Positions 23,049-30,991 are shown, numbered from the stretch's first letter. The stretch is 49,515 nt of DNA from Limosilactobacillus ingluviei DSM 15946 (GCF_001435775.1 NZ_AZFK01000002.1:1-49515), one strand, 5' to 3'. A program made the numbers and translations. Notes: generated by a model not told the origin, from the letters alone.

Positions 23049-24259
23049 TATTTTTCCTCCTGTTGGTGATGAGTAAGTGCTAAGCCAATCATTAAGCAGC
23101 TGCCGATTAGACTGACGATGAGGTCGCCGCCAAAGGCTGCGGTAATGCTGGTCTTTGATAAGACCCCGGTGATCAGCGGGACGGTAAAGGAAGCCAGGCT
23201 GCCAAAGAAGTAAAAGGCCCCCGTGACCATCCCGTGGCGGGCTGGGTAAAGCTTCATGAAGACGGTCAAACCAGTCTGCATGATCCCCCCGGCGGCCGCA
23301 AAGCCAAACAGTAAGCTGGTAAGGTTGGCGACCCACGGGGTTTGCCCCGCCCACAGTAAGCTGGCCAGAGCTACGGTGGCGAGCAGGTTTAAGCTGACGA
23401 GCAATTTAAGTTCACTGACGGCCCGGTTCAAAAGAATAAATAAGACGACGACCCCGCTGATTGAGCCAATACTGTAGAGTGATAATAAGAAGTGGGCCGC
23501 GGTTTCGCCCATCCCTAGGCTTTGTTGGGCAAAGAGGGTCACCCACTGGGTGAACCAGATCATCAAGGCCATCGAGGTGTAGCCGTAGCCAAGCAACAGC
23601 AAGGTCGCTCCCAGCCGGTGGTGGGTATTGGTGGGGTGAGCGACTTGGGCGTGGGCGGCCATTTGCTTTAATTCCGCCCGGTTCGGGAAGCGGACGGTCA
23701 GGACGTTGAGCAGGTTTAACAAGATCAAGGCCGCCATGACGAGAAAGGACCAGCCGAACCACCAGCCGTGGCTGGCCAAGGTGGCAACCAAGAGCGGCAG
23801 GATAAATTCCCCCAGCGAGACGAAGGCCTTGATCAAAATCGTGCCGTCCCCCTTACCACCGTTGATTTCGACCAAGGTGGTGTAGGTCCCGGCATCCAGA
23901 GCCGAATTGGCGATCCCCGCCAGGATGGCGAGCCCGTAGGCCACCGGGATCGATGGATTGGCCACCATCCCCAGGGCAAAAATCAGGTAACAGCCCATCC
24001 CCAATAAGACGAAGAGCTTGCGGCTCAAGAGGTCGGCTAAACTCCCGGTGATCAGGTAGGCGACTAAGCGCCCGATCCCGATCCCGGAGATGACAAAGGA
24101 GACGGTCGCCAGCGGGACGTGCCAAGCCCCGCTGAGGGCGGTCATATTTTGGGCCAGGATGATGATCCCAAAGCCGTGGACTAAGTAGTTGAGGTATAAG
24201 GTTAAGGCGAGCCGCCATTTTTGCAGGTTGACTCGGGACGTAGTTGACGGAATTTCCAT
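23048..24259 (-). CDS. MFS transporter, first gene of the aro operon
   Basis: A 403-residue protein with about twelve hydrophobic segments and the MFS-type loop GRLVAYLITGSLADLLSRKLFV between helices 2 and 3. AAGGAGGGCAAT precedes ATG 24259. Being the first gene behind the Phe/Tyr leader peptide and overlapping aroE, it most likely carries an aromatic precursor or product (shikimate, quinate or an aromatic amino acid). The substrate is not readable from sequence. Confidence 0.8.
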   Translation of the reverse strand: MEIPSTTSRVNLQKWRLALTLYLNYLVHGFGIIILAQNMTALSGAWHVPLATVSFVISGIGIGRLVAYLITGSLADLLSRKLFVLLGMGCYLIFALGMVANPSIPVAYGLAILAGIANSALDAGTYTTLVEINGGKGDGTILIKAFVSLGEFILPLLVATLASHGWWFGWSFLVMAALILLNLLNVLTVRFPNRAELKQMAAHAQVAHPTNTHHRLGATLLLLGYGYTSMALMIWFTQWVTLFAQQSLGMGETAAHFLLSLYSIGSISGVVVLFILLNRAVSELKLLVSLNLLATVALASLLWAGQTPWVANLTSLLFGFAAAGGIMQTGLTVFMKLYPARHGMVTGAFYFFGSLASFTVPLITGVLSKTSITAAFGGDLIVSLIGSCLMIGLALTHHQQEEK

Positions 24260-24301
24260 ATTGCCCTCCTTAAATTATTTTCAGTATGCATCAAGATAAA
24301 T

Positions 24302-24346
24302 AAAAAAACCAACTAAATGGGTGAAGGGAACCACATCTAGCTGGTT
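24302..24346 (-). terminator. Attenuator terminator of the aro operon
   Basis: On the minus strand AACCAGCTAGATG (24346-24334) pairs over 13 positions, two of them G-U, with CATTTAGTTGGTT (24319-24307), followed by seven T residues. It lies 43 bases before the MFS start, inside the operon leader, so it controls read-through into the operon. Confidence 0.85.
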
Positions 24347-24383
24347 AGCAGAAAAAATTGGAGAGTCTGAGGTGCTCACCGCG

Positions 24384-24498
24384 CTGCCTAACTAGATGGA
24401 AGTACCTAGCTGACAGCATCCACAAAAGCTGACTTTGCTTAGGTACGAACGTCCCCGTCCGTACCAAGCAGTACGGACGCTACTTAAAATAAGCAAAG
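24384..24498 (-). promoter_or_regulatory. Alternative hairpins of the aromatic attenuator
   Basis: Three pairings are seen on the minus-strand RNA. CUUUGCUUA in the leader-peptide codons Phe14-Ala15-Tyr16 (24498-24490) pairs with UAAGCAAAG (24441-24433). A 9-bp hairpin (24479-24456) lies inside that loop. CAUCUAG-UUAG (24398-24388) can pair with CUAGAUG (24340-24334) and CUAA (24348-24345) in the terminator's 5' arm, forming an antiterminator. Switching order is inference. Confidence 0.65.
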
Positions 24499-24536
24499 CC
24501 AAAATAAAACGCCATTAATTGTGGTTGGTGAAGCAT
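24480..24536 (-). CDS. Leader peptide rich in Phe and Tyr (attenuator)
   Basis: An 18-codon frame, MLHQPQLMAFYFGFAYFK, with GGAAAGGAG nine bases before ATG and a stop at 24480. Six of the nine residues from position 9 to 17 are Phe or Tyr. It sits between the operon promoter and a terminator that precedes the aromatic biosynthesis genes, the arrangement of ribosome-mediated attenuators such as pheL in enterobacteria. Stalling on scarce Phe/Tyr-tRNA would free the antiterminator strand. Too short for ordinary gene callers. Confidence 0.8.
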   Translation of the reverse strand: MLHQPQLMAFYFGFAYFK

Positions 24537-24567
24537 GATCACAAACTCCTTTCCGATTTGATTGACT

Positions 24568-24598
24568 ATATTAAAACATTCTCATTTTGGTTTGTCAA
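24568..24598 (-). promoter_or_regulatory. Promoter of the aro operon
   Basis: On the minus strand TTGACA (24598-24593) is followed after 18-19 bases by TTAATA/TAATAT. It lies about 30 bases upstream of the leader peptide start. Confidence 0.7.
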
Positions 24599-24716
24599 AC
24601 CCTAATTTTAATTTTTTGCCCCGGGCGAAAGTGGAGGGATCCCGGCCCGAAAAAACTGGCTGGTGTCCATATTATGTAGAAAAATACCGATTAGTTGATA
24701 AAAATAAAAAAGACGG

Positions 24717-24744
24717 TTGACATTTTCCGAAGTGGTGGTAAGCT
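24717..24744 (+). promoter_or_regulatory. Promoter of the T-box transcript
   Basis: Consensus TTGACA (24717-24722) with TAAGCT 16 bases later (24739-24744). The stretch 24599-24716 upstream holds only a weak GC-rich hairpin flanked by T6 and A6 (about 24615-24654). Confidence 0.55.
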
Positions 24745-24748
24745 GTTC

Positions 24749-25049
24749 GATAATTAGAAATTGATGAGATGCCGATGAAAAGAAGAGTAGGCCGGCGGCG
24801 GTTGCCAAGCGAGCTCGGGGGATGGGAAAGAGCGAACTGCCAAGGGTTGAAGATGAGCTTTGAGGCAGAGTGAGGGTTGTTTAATGCAGCTACTCACCCC
24901 GGGCGCAACCGATACCTTGCAAAGTCTCCACTCCCCAGTGAGTGGGTACTTAATGAGTCGCCAACTGTGAGGTTGACGAAGTGCAGGGTGGTACCACGAA
25001 CCTTCGTCCCTGGATTTCAAGTCTGAAATCCGGGGGCGGAGGTTTTTTT
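24749..25049 (+). promoter_or_regulatory. T-box riboswitch, probably methionine-specific
   Basis: The T-box sequence AGGGTGGTACCACG is at 24985-24998. A long terminator follows, CCTTCGTCCCTGGATTTCA (25001-25019) with TGAAATCCGGGGGCGGAGG (25024-25042), then T7. Upstream lies a Stem-I-like region with GATGAAAAGAAGAGTA and an AGCGAGC distal block. The specifier loop reads GAAG-ATG-AG (ATG at 24853-24855), which gives Met. The genes behind it (metB-like, hom) fit methionine. Specifier assignment is by eye. Confidence 0.8.
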
Positions 25050-25080
25050 GTTGGCCGAAGCAAGAAGGAGGGAATTACAA

Positions 25081-25718
25081 TGGCAAAATTTCAAACTCAA
25101 TTAGTTCATGGTCCAGTAGATACCAATGATCCTTACGGGGCGGTGGTGTTGCCAATTTATCCGGCTACAACTTACGCCTACCCCGCGATTGGCACGGCCC
25201 CGCAATATGATTACGGCCGCTCGGGCAACCCGACGCGCCATGCCGTGGAGGCTCAATTGGCAGCCTTAGAAGGGGGCCAAGCGGCCTTTGCCTTTGCCTC
25301 GGGGATGGCGGCGATTCATGCGGCGCTGGCGATTTTTCAGGCTGGCGATCATTTGGTGGTTGGCAAGCAAATCTATGGAGGGACCTTTCGCTTGCTTAAG
25401 GAATTTTTTGCCCGGTGGGATTTAACGATTACCGCCGTCGATACCCGGGATTTAGCGGCGGTGGCCGCAGCGATCCAGCCCAATACCAAGGCCATCTACT
25501 TTGAACCGGTCACCAACCCCTTGTTGCAGGTTACCCCGGTCGCTCCGCTGGCGCGCTTGGCCCACCAGCATGGCTTGTTAACGATCGTGGATAACACCTT
25601 TTTGAGCCCGTATTTGGCCCAACCCCTGCGCTGGGGAGCCGACATTGTGATCCATTCGGCTACCAAGTACCTGGCGGGGCATTCCGAGGTTTCGGCTGGC
25701 GTTTCACCAGGTGGTTAA
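25081..25718 (+). pseudogene. Truncated Cys/Met-metabolism PLP enzyme (metB/metC type)
   Basis: Only the N-terminal ~205 residues of a normally ~380-residue trans-sulfuration enzyme remain. Family blocks are intact: ATTYAYPAIG, YDYGRSGNPTRHAVEAQLAALEGG, ASGMAAIHAAL, YFEPVTNPLLQV, VDNTFLSPYLAQPL, and the PLP lysine in IHSATKYLAGHSEVSAG. The frame then runs into a stop where the homologous text changes into homoserine dehydrogenase in another frame. The C-terminal domain is gone, so activity is unlikely. AAGGAGGGAATTACA precedes the ATG and the T-box controls it. Cystathionine gamma-synthase versus lyase cannot be told from this part. Confidence 0.85.
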
Positions 25719-26250
25719 TCCCGCCGCTTTAGCAGTCACGGGGATTACCGCTTTATCCCCGCAATTACTGAACGCAGCCCGGCAGTGGGGACTGAAAATT
25801 CGCCTCTTGGCGCGGGCCCAACGCCGGGACCAGCGGCTCTTGGCGGAAGTCGCTCCCGTTGCAATCGGGCCCCAATCGGTTTTTTATGGCCTCGATGGGG
25901 TCGACAATGCGGTGGCCTTAACCAGTGAACGGCTGGGGCAGACGGTTTATCAAGGTCCTGGGGCCGGCGGCTTGGCCACGGCCAACAGTATCTTAAGTGA
26001 CCTTTACCGTCTGACCAGTGCGCGTGGCATCAGCTTTACCCCAGCGGTGCCTGGTCGGGTGTACCCGTTAGCCCAAGCACCGCGCACCTATTTGGCGGTG
26101 AGCGCCGCTTCGTTGCCCCTTGGGGGACCCTGGCAAAAACGCCAAGCGGGCAGTGCCTTAACCCGCCCCCTAACGGCAAGCCAACAGGCCACTTGGGCCC
26201 AGCGCCTGCCCCAAGTGGCCTGGATGCCGGTCAGTGCGATATCCGGTTAA
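25699..26250 (+). pseudogene. hom: 3' remnant of homoserine dehydrogenase
   Basis: About 180 codons reading VVNPAALAVTGITALSPQLL, then LKIRLLARAQR, and the diagnostic FYGLDGVDNAVALTSERLG ... VYQGPGAGGLATANSILSDL, which match the C-terminal half of homoserine dehydrogenase. The NAD-binding N-terminal half is missing. The segment starts, in a different frame, exactly where the metB-like gene breaks off (about 25690-25712), so one deletion removed the 3' end of metB and the 5' end of hom. A GTG at 25711 opens the frame but has no good ribosome site. Confidence 0.8.
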
Positions 26251-26280
26251 CTACCGCGCTAATTAAAGGCGGAAAAAGGG

Positions 26281-26310
26281 TTGACAATGGTCAATTAGTC
26301 GGATTATGAT
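26281..26310 (+). promoter_or_regulatory. Promoter of the cysteine-attenuated ABC operon
   Basis: TTGACA (26281-26286) and TATGAT (26305-26310) are 18 bases apart. Confidence 0.65.
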
Positions 26311-26373
26311 AAATCCGTTAGAAAATTTAAGAATATGCTAATTTGACAGTAAGCAACCGGAAAGGAGGAAAAC

Positions 26374-26445
26374 ATGATGTTAACGCTAATTAAGTTGATG
26401 ATTGTTTTTCTGACTGACCGGGCGCTGCTGACGGCCTGTTGTTAA
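26374..26445 (+). CDS. Leader peptide ending Cys-Cys (cysteine attenuator)
   Basis: A 23-codon frame with AAAGGAGG at consensus spacing, ending LLTACC then stop; the last two sense codons are TGT TGT (26437-26442). The Ala-Cys-Cys codons (GCCTGTTGT) are themselves the 5' arm of the operon's terminator. It has its own promoter and is followed by an amino-acid ABC transporter. The frame has no other apparent function and is too short for usual gene callers. Confidence 0.78.
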   Translation: MMLTLIKLMIVFLTDRALLTACC

Positions 26446-26544
26446 TTCTGATTTCCAACCGGGGTTGCGGGAAGGCAACCCGGCTTCTTTAAGGTTCTCA
26501 TCGTGAGGTGGGACGGGAATCAGCGGGGACAACAGGCTTTTTTT
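26434..26544 (+). terminator. Terminator whose 5' arm is the Cys codons of the leader
   Basis: GCCTGTTGT (26434-26442) pairs perfectly with ACAACAGGC (26529-26537), followed by T7 (26538-26544). Inside, CTGATTTCC (26448-26456) pairs with GGGAATCAG (26515-26523), and a local GC-rich hairpin lies at 26459-26483. A ribosome on the Cys codons would physically block the stem and let transcription continue. Confidence 0.75.
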
Positions 26545-26596
26545 GTACCTAATTTTAGGCCGAAAGCGGATTAGCGAATAGAAAGGGTGAGGTAAT

Positions 26597-27256
26597 GTGG
26601 ATTGGGCAGTAATCCAGCAAAGTTTGCCGGAGTTTGCCAAGGGCTTTCAATTAACGCTGTGGCTATCAGCCAGCGGCATTGCGGGTGCGTTGGTGGTTGG
26701 CGTGGTGGTCAGCTTGCTGCGGTACTTTCAAGTTCCCGTTTTGGGGCGACTCAGTGGGGCGTATGTCGAAGTGGCCCGCAACACCCCGTTGTTGATTCAG
26801 TTGTTCTTCTTGTACTACGCTTTTCCGGTGCTGGGGCTGAAATTTAGTGCCGCGACCTGTGGGATCATTGGCTTGGTCTTTTTGGGTGGGGCGTACATGG
26901 CCGAAGGCTTTACCGGGGGCTTTAACGGCGTCAGCCAAACGCAAGTGGAATCAGGCCGGGCCCTGGGGATGAACCAGTGGCAATTGGCCCGCTACGTGGT
27001 CTTACCGCAGGGCTTGGCCCTCAGCGTGCCAGCCCTGGCAGCTAATGTGATTTTTTTGATCAAGGAAACTTCGATTTTTTCGGTGATCGCGATTCCGGAA
27101 TTGACCAATACGGCCTTGGATTTAATCGGTCTGTACTACCGGTCGAATGAGTACTTGCTTGTCTTGGTGGTCGCCTATGCCATTATTTTGATTCCCTTGT
27201 CCTTGCTCTTAACTTGGTTGGAAAGGAGGGTGCGGTATGCCACATTCGGGGATTAA
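26597..27256 (+). CDS. Amino-acid ABC transporter permease 1
   Basis: A 219-residue His/Glu/Gln/Arg/cystine-type permease with about five hydrophobic segments, LVGVVVSLLRYF early, the ARNTPLLIQLFFLYYAFPVLG block and the EAA loop ESGRALGMNQWQLARYVVLPQG. The start is GTG 26597 with GAGG five bases upstream. It overlaps permease 2 by 20 bases. Position behind the Cys leader suggests cystine or cysteine uptake. Confidence 0.85.
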   Translation: MDWAVIQQSLPEFAKGFQLTLWLSASGIAGALVVGVVVSLLRYFQVPVLGRLSGAYVEVARNTPLLIQLFFLYYAFPVLGLKFSAATCGIIGLVFLGGAYMAEGFTGGFNGVSQTQVESGRALGMNQWQLARYVVLPQGLALSVPALAANVIFLIKETSIFSVIAIPELTNTALDLIGLYYRSNEYLLVLVVAYAIILIPLSLLLTWLERRVRYATFGD

Positions 27257-27917
27257 CGTCTTGTTTGAAGGCCATAATTTGGTGCGCCTGCTGGGTGGTT
27301 TATGGACAACGGTTTGGATTGCCGCTTTGGCCCTAGTGCTTGGCCTGAGTCTGGGGGCGCTGCTCGGCGCTTTGCGGACACTGAAAAATCCGGTGCTGCG
27401 GCTTGGTTTGCGCTTATATTTGGAATTTTTTCGGATCGTGCCGACGGTGGTCCTGCTCTTCTTGGCCTACTACCTGGTGCCGGAGCTTTTTCACGTCGAT
27501 AGTCTGCCGGGCAGCTGGATGGCGGTAATTGCCTTTGGCCTCTGGGTGGCGGCGGAATTCAGCGACATTGTCCGCGGCGCGCTCCTGTCGGTCCCAGTGC
27601 ACCAGCGCGAATCGGGGCTGGCCTTGGGAATGAACCGCTGGCAACTTTTCCGCTACGTCTTGTTGCCCCAAGCCTTGAAGTTAGAATTGCCCGCGACAAT
27701 TAATTTGGCCACCCGGGTGATCAAGACGACTTCGCTGTTGATGTTGATCAGTGTGATGGACGTGATCAATATCGGCCAGCAGATCATTGAAGCCAATAAT
27801 ACGACTTACCGGACCGGGGTCTTTTGGGTCTACGGGGTGATTTTTATCTTTTACTTTGTGGTCGACTATCCCCTCTCCCGCTGGGCCCAGCGTTTAGCGG
27901 CCCAGCAAAAGGTCTGA
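27237..27917 (+). CDS. Amino-acid ABC transporter permease 2
   Basis: A 226-residue partner permease with five or so membrane segments, YLEFFRIVPTVVLLFLAYYLVP, and an EAA loop RESGLALGMNRWQLFRYVLLPQALKLELPA. GGAAAGGAGGGTGC precedes the ATG inside the previous gene. Two different permeases suggest a heterodimeric membrane channel. Confidence 0.85.
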   Translation: MPHSGINVLFEGHNLVRLLGGLWTTVWIAALALVLGLSLGALLGALRTLKNPVLRLGLRLYLEFFRIVPTVVLLFLAYYLVPELFHVDSLPGSWMAVIAFGLWVAAEFSDIVRGALLSVPVHQRESGLALGMNRWQLFRYVLLPQALKLELPATINLATRVIKTTSLLMLISVMDVINIGQQIIEANNTTYRTGVFWVYGVIFIFYFVVDYPLSRWAQRLAAQQKV

Positions 27918-27937
27918 TCGGCAGAAAGGAAGCAGTA

Positions 27938-28678
27938 ATGGAAACGGAAATTTTAAAGGTAACCCACTTAAACAAATTCTACGGGGCGCGCCAGGTCCTC
28001 TTTGATGTGAATTTTACCCTGCACCAAGGCGAAGTGCTGACCCTGCTGGGCCCCTCGGGGTCGGGGAAGAGTACCCTGCTGCGGACCTTAAACGGCTTGG
28101 AAGCCTTTCAGGCCGGGACCTTGACGTTTAACGGTCAGCCCGTGGTCGCCGATGAAGCCCACTGGCAAAAATTGCGGCAAAAAATCGGGATGGTCTTTCA
28201 AAGCTACGACCTGTTCCCGAATTTGACGGTGCTCGAAAACATCACCCTGGCCCCGGTAAAGATTCAAGGCCGGTCGGCCGCGACCGTGCAAGCAGAAGCC
28301 CTTGCCCTGCTCGAACGGGTGGGGCTGAGCGCTTATGCGAAGGCCTATCCGCGGGAGCTGTCCGGGGGGCAAAAGCAGCGAATCGCGATTGTGCGGGCCT
28401 TGGCCTTGCACCCGGAATTAATGTTGTTTGATGAAGTCACGGCTTCCTTGGACCCGGAAATGGTGCGGGGGGTCTTGGAAATTATCAAGCAGTTGTCACA
28501 AGAAGCAGCGATGACGATGATCATCGTGACCCACGAAATGAACTTTGCCGCCCAAATCGCCGACCGCGTCCTCTTCTTAGCTGATGGCAAAATCGTCGAG
28601 GACACGCCGGGGCAGCAATTTTTTGCCCAGCCGCAAACGCAGCGGGCGCAAGAATTTTTGGATAGCATGGACTTTTAA
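27938..28678 (+). CDS. Amino-acid ABC transporter ATP-binding protein
   Basis: A 246-residue polar-amino-acid ATPase: Walker A LLGPSGSGKSTLLRTLNGLE, Q-loop MVFQSYDLFPNLTVLENI, signature ELSGGQKQRIAIVRAL, Walker B LMLFDEVTASLDPEMV and the H-loop IIVTHEMNFA. GAAAGGAAGCAGTA fixes ATG 27938; the frame upstream lies in permease 2. It is the only amino-acid ABC ATPase gene in the window, so it could also serve the ATPase-less system at 45.6-47.1 kb (inference). Confidence 0.93.
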   Translation: METEILKVTHLNKFYGARQVLFDVNFTLHQGEVLTLLGPSGSGKSTLLRTLNGLEAFQAGTLTFNGQPVVADEAHWQKLRQKIGMVFQSYDLFPNLTVLENITLAPVKIQGRSAATVQAEALALLERVGLSAYAKAYPRELSGGQKQRIAIVRALALHPELMLFDEVTASLDPEMVRGVLEIIKQLSQEAAMTMIIVTHEMNFAAQIADRVLFLADGKIVEDTPGQQFFAQPQTQRAQEFLDSMDF

Positions 28679-28695
28679 GAAGGAAGGTCAACCAA

Positions 28696-29535
28696 ATGAA
28701 GAAAATTTTCAAAGCAATTATCCTGAGTCTCGGGGCCCTGCTCTTAGCCTTGGCCCCGCTAGCCACTTTGGCCCGGCCCGCGCAGGCGGCCACAAACCCC
28801 AGCTCAGTGGCCGCGATTAAGAAGCGCGGCACCTTGCGGGTCGCCGTTTTTGGTGATTTAAAGCCTTACGGGTGGGTTAATCAAGACGGCAAGCGGGTCG
28901 GTTACGACGTTTACTTGGCGCGGCGCTTGGCCAAGGACTTAGGGGTTAAGGTCAAGTTTATCCAAGTCAACGCCAACAACCGGGTCGATACCTTAAATGC
29001 CAATAAGGCCGACTTGGTCTTGGCCAACTTTACGGTGACGCCGGAACGCAAGCAGGTCGTCAGCTTTGCCAAGCCATACATGAAGGTTTCCGTCGGGGTG
29101 GTGTCCAAGAAGGCGAAGCCAGTAACCAAGGTCAGCCAGTTAAAGGGCCAAAAGTTGATTGTCACCAAGGGGACCACGGCGGAACAATACTTTACCCAAA
29201 AACAAAAGCAGGTCCAATTGCTGAAGTTTGACTCCAAGACCCAACAGTTCAACGCCTTAAAGAACGGGCGGGCGACGGCCTTGGCGGATGACAATTCTTA
29301 CCTGTACGCTTGGGTCAAGCAACACCCAAAGTACACGGTCGGCATCAAGCAATTAGGGGCCAGCTCCTACATTGCCCCGGGAATCAAGAAGGGGAACACT
29401 TCCCTGCTGAAGTGGACGAATCGAGAAATCACCAAGCTGAATAAGGAAGGCTTCTTTGCCAAGGACTACAACCAAGAATTAAAGCCGTACTTTGGCAGTG
29501 AAGTGAAGCCAAGTGACATTATTTTGGATAAGTAA
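28696..29535 (+). CDS. Amino-acid ABC transporter substrate-binding protein
   Basis: A 279-residue extracellular binding protein. An N-terminal signal peptide (basic KKIFK, hydrophobic to about residue 22, ending ARPAQAA) has no lipobox Cys, so it may remain membrane-anchored or be secreted. The SBP family-3 fold follows: KKRGTLRVAVFGDLKPYGWV, KRVGYDVYLARRLAKDLGVKVKF, ADLVLANFTVTPERKQVVSFAKPYM. It completes the operon. The leader peptide argues for cystine/cysteine as ligand; sequence alone gives only a polar amino acid. Confidence 0.88.
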   Translation: MKKIFKAIILSLGALLLALAPLATLARPAQAATNPSSVAAIKKRGTLRVAVFGDLKPYGWVNQDGKRVGYDVYLARRLAKDLGVKVKFIQVNANNRVDTLNANKADLVLANFTVTPERKQVVSFAKPYMKVSVGVVSKKAKPVTKVSQLKGQKLIVTKGTTAEQYFTQKQKQVQLLKFDSKTQQFNALKNGRATALADDNSYLYAWVKQHPKYTVGIKQLGASSYIAPGIKKGNTSLLKWTNREITKLNKEGFFAKDYNQELKPYFGSEVKPSDIILDK

Positions 29536-29541
29536 GCAGGT

Positions 29542-29571
29542 AACGCGGTTCCGGGGGGAGCCGCGTTTTTT
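29542..29571 (+). terminator. Terminator of the ABC operon
   Basis: AACGCGG pairs with CCGCGTT, with TCC/GGA above, followed by TTTTTT. Confidence 0.85.
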
Positions 29572-29620
29572 GGTGGTATGATTAAAGAAAACGACGCATG
29601 CCAAGTACGGAGGAAATGAC

Positions 29621-30775
29621 ATGAAACAAGTTCAGCAACTCGAAATTCTTAAGCGCTTAATTGCCATCCCCTCGGTCAATGGCCGAGAAGCAGCAGTGGC
29701 CGATTACTTAACCAAACTTTTCACCCCCTACCAAGATCAAATTCAAATCGAGCGGGTGACCTATGCGCCGGGACGCGACAACTTAGTGATTACCGCTGGT
29801 CAGGGTGCAAAGACCCTCGGCTTGGCCGGCCACATGGACGTGGTTGCCCCCGGAGATCTGGCTCAGTGGACAACTGATCCCTTTAAAGCCACGGTTAAGG
29901 CCGGTCGTCTATACGGGCGGGGCGCGTGTGACATGAAGAGTGGTCTGGCAGCGATTGTGGTGGCCCTGCTGGAAATGTTGGAGCACCAGACCCTGCCGGG
30001 GAGGATCCGGTTGTTAGCCACGGTCGGTGAAGAGACTGGCGAGTACGGTGCTGCCCAGTTGACCAAAGCGGGGTATGCTGATGACCTGGCCGGGTTGGTG
30101 ATTGCCGAGCCAAGCGCCGACCTTCGCGAGGTCGGCTACACCGCCAAAGGAGTGATCGATTACATCTTGACTGCCAAGGGCCAGAGCGCGCATGCCTCCC
30201 AGCCGCAACTGGGGATCAACGCTCTCGACCATGTGCTGGAATTTGCCACTCAGGCTAAGGCCCGCCTGGCTAAGCTCGATCAAATCGATCCGGTGCTGGG
30301 GCCTTTGACCCACGTGATCAGTGTGATCAACGGTGGTGAGCAAATCAACAGTGTCCCAGCCCAAGCGACCTTGCAGGGCAATATTCGCACGATTCCCGCC
30401 CATCCCAACCAGCAGGTCTACGATATTTTGGCTGGCCTAGTGGCGGAATTGAACCAGCGGCCAGGCTACGATTTGCGCCTGACTTACAGCTTTCCGGAAG
30501 AGCCGATGCCGGGAGTAGCAGACGCCTCGCTGCTGAAATTGATTGATCAGGTCCATCAGGACGTCTTTGGTACTTCGGTCACGCCGGTGGGGCAAGCCGG
30601 GGCCAGTGATGGTTCCGAATTTCTGCATGCGAAGGGCGACTTTACGATCGCTTTGATCGGTCCTGGTGGTGACACTAGCCACGCCAGCAACGAATTCGTT
30701 GACCTGGCCGTCTACTACCAGGCGATTGAATTCTATCAGCGACTGGCCGCTGCTTTCTTTGCACCGGATAATTAA
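29621..30775 (+). CDS. M20-family deacylase/peptidase (ArgE/DapE type)
   Basis: A 384-residue dimetal hydrolase. Metal-ligand motifs are GLAGHMDVVAPGD (His, then catalytic Asp), GRGACDMKSGLAAIVVAL (bridging Asp), and TVGEETGEYGA (general base Glu), with a C-terminal SNEFVDL His/Glu region (HASNE). A dimerisation domain lies about 175-290 (GQSAHASQPQLGINALDHV). It could be succinyl-diaminopimelate desuccinylase or a related N-acyl-amino-acid deacylase; the sequence does not decide. ACGGAGGAAATGAC precedes the ATG. It is monocistronic. Confidence 0.82.
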   Translation: MKQVQQLEILKRLIAIPSVNGREAAVADYLTKLFTPYQDQIQIERVTYAPGRDNLVITAGQGAKTLGLAGHMDVVAPGDLAQWTTDPFKATVKAGRLYGRGACDMKSGLAAIVVALLEMLEHQTLPGRIRLLATVGEETGEYGAAQLTKAGYADDLAGLVIAEPSADLREVGYTAKGVIDYILTAKGQSAHASQPQLGINALDHVLEFATQAKARLAKLDQIDPVLGPLTHVISVINGGEQINSVPAQATLQGNIRTIPAHPNQQVYDILAGLVAELNQRPGYDLRLTYSFPEEPMPGVADASLLKLIDQVHQDVFGTSVTPVGQAGASDGSEFLHAKGDFTIALIGPGGDTSHASNEFVDLAVYYQAIEFYQRLAAAFFAPDN

Positions 30776-30800
30776 AGCGTTTTCTAACTTGTGAAAAGCA

Positions 30801-30824
30801 TTGCTGGCTGCAGGACGCCAGCAG
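30801..30824 (+). terminator. Possible terminator hairpin after the M20 gene
   Basis: TTGCTGGC (30801-30808) pairs with GCCAGCAG (30817-30824) but no T-run follows, so this is a weak call. Confidence 0.35.
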
Positions 30825-30876
30825 TGGTGCAATCAACTTGAAGGCTGTTGAAATAAAAAAGTTTGTGAAAAAAGTT

Positions 30877-30900
30877 AAAAATCGCTCCGTTTCGCGTATA
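30877..30900 (+). promoter_or_regulatory. Competence-sigma-like promoter of the rpn gene
   Basis: AAAAAT (30877-30882), 12 bases, CGTATA (30895-30900), then TATAATTAGGG. The upstream bases TTTGTGAAAAAAGTT also recur before the 32409 gene. The spacing is identical to the comFA promoter. Confidence 0.65.
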
Positions 30901-30991
30901 TATAATTAGGGAGAAAGCTCCCGAGTAAAAGTGGCACGCCCGGCTCGCTGAAAGGCAGTGGGGATGCTACAATAAGAATAGGAGCGATGAA

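Noticed and set aside
23049-23354. N-terminal extension of aroE to 394 residues.
   Set aside because: The extension is inside the MFS gene in another frame; aroE homology begins at the ATG with an SD at 23048.
24608-24654. GC-rich hairpin flanked by T6 and A6 upstream of the T-box promoter.
   Set aside because: Imperfect stem and no gene ending nearby on either strand; too weak to call a terminator.
24754-25020. 88-residue ORF antisense to the T-box.
   Set aside because: It is the complement of a structured RNA with conserved T-box sequence.
25711-26250. Independent 179-residue gene starting at GTG 25711.
   Set aside because: No ribosome-binding site, and the text is the C-terminal half of homoserine dehydrogenase.
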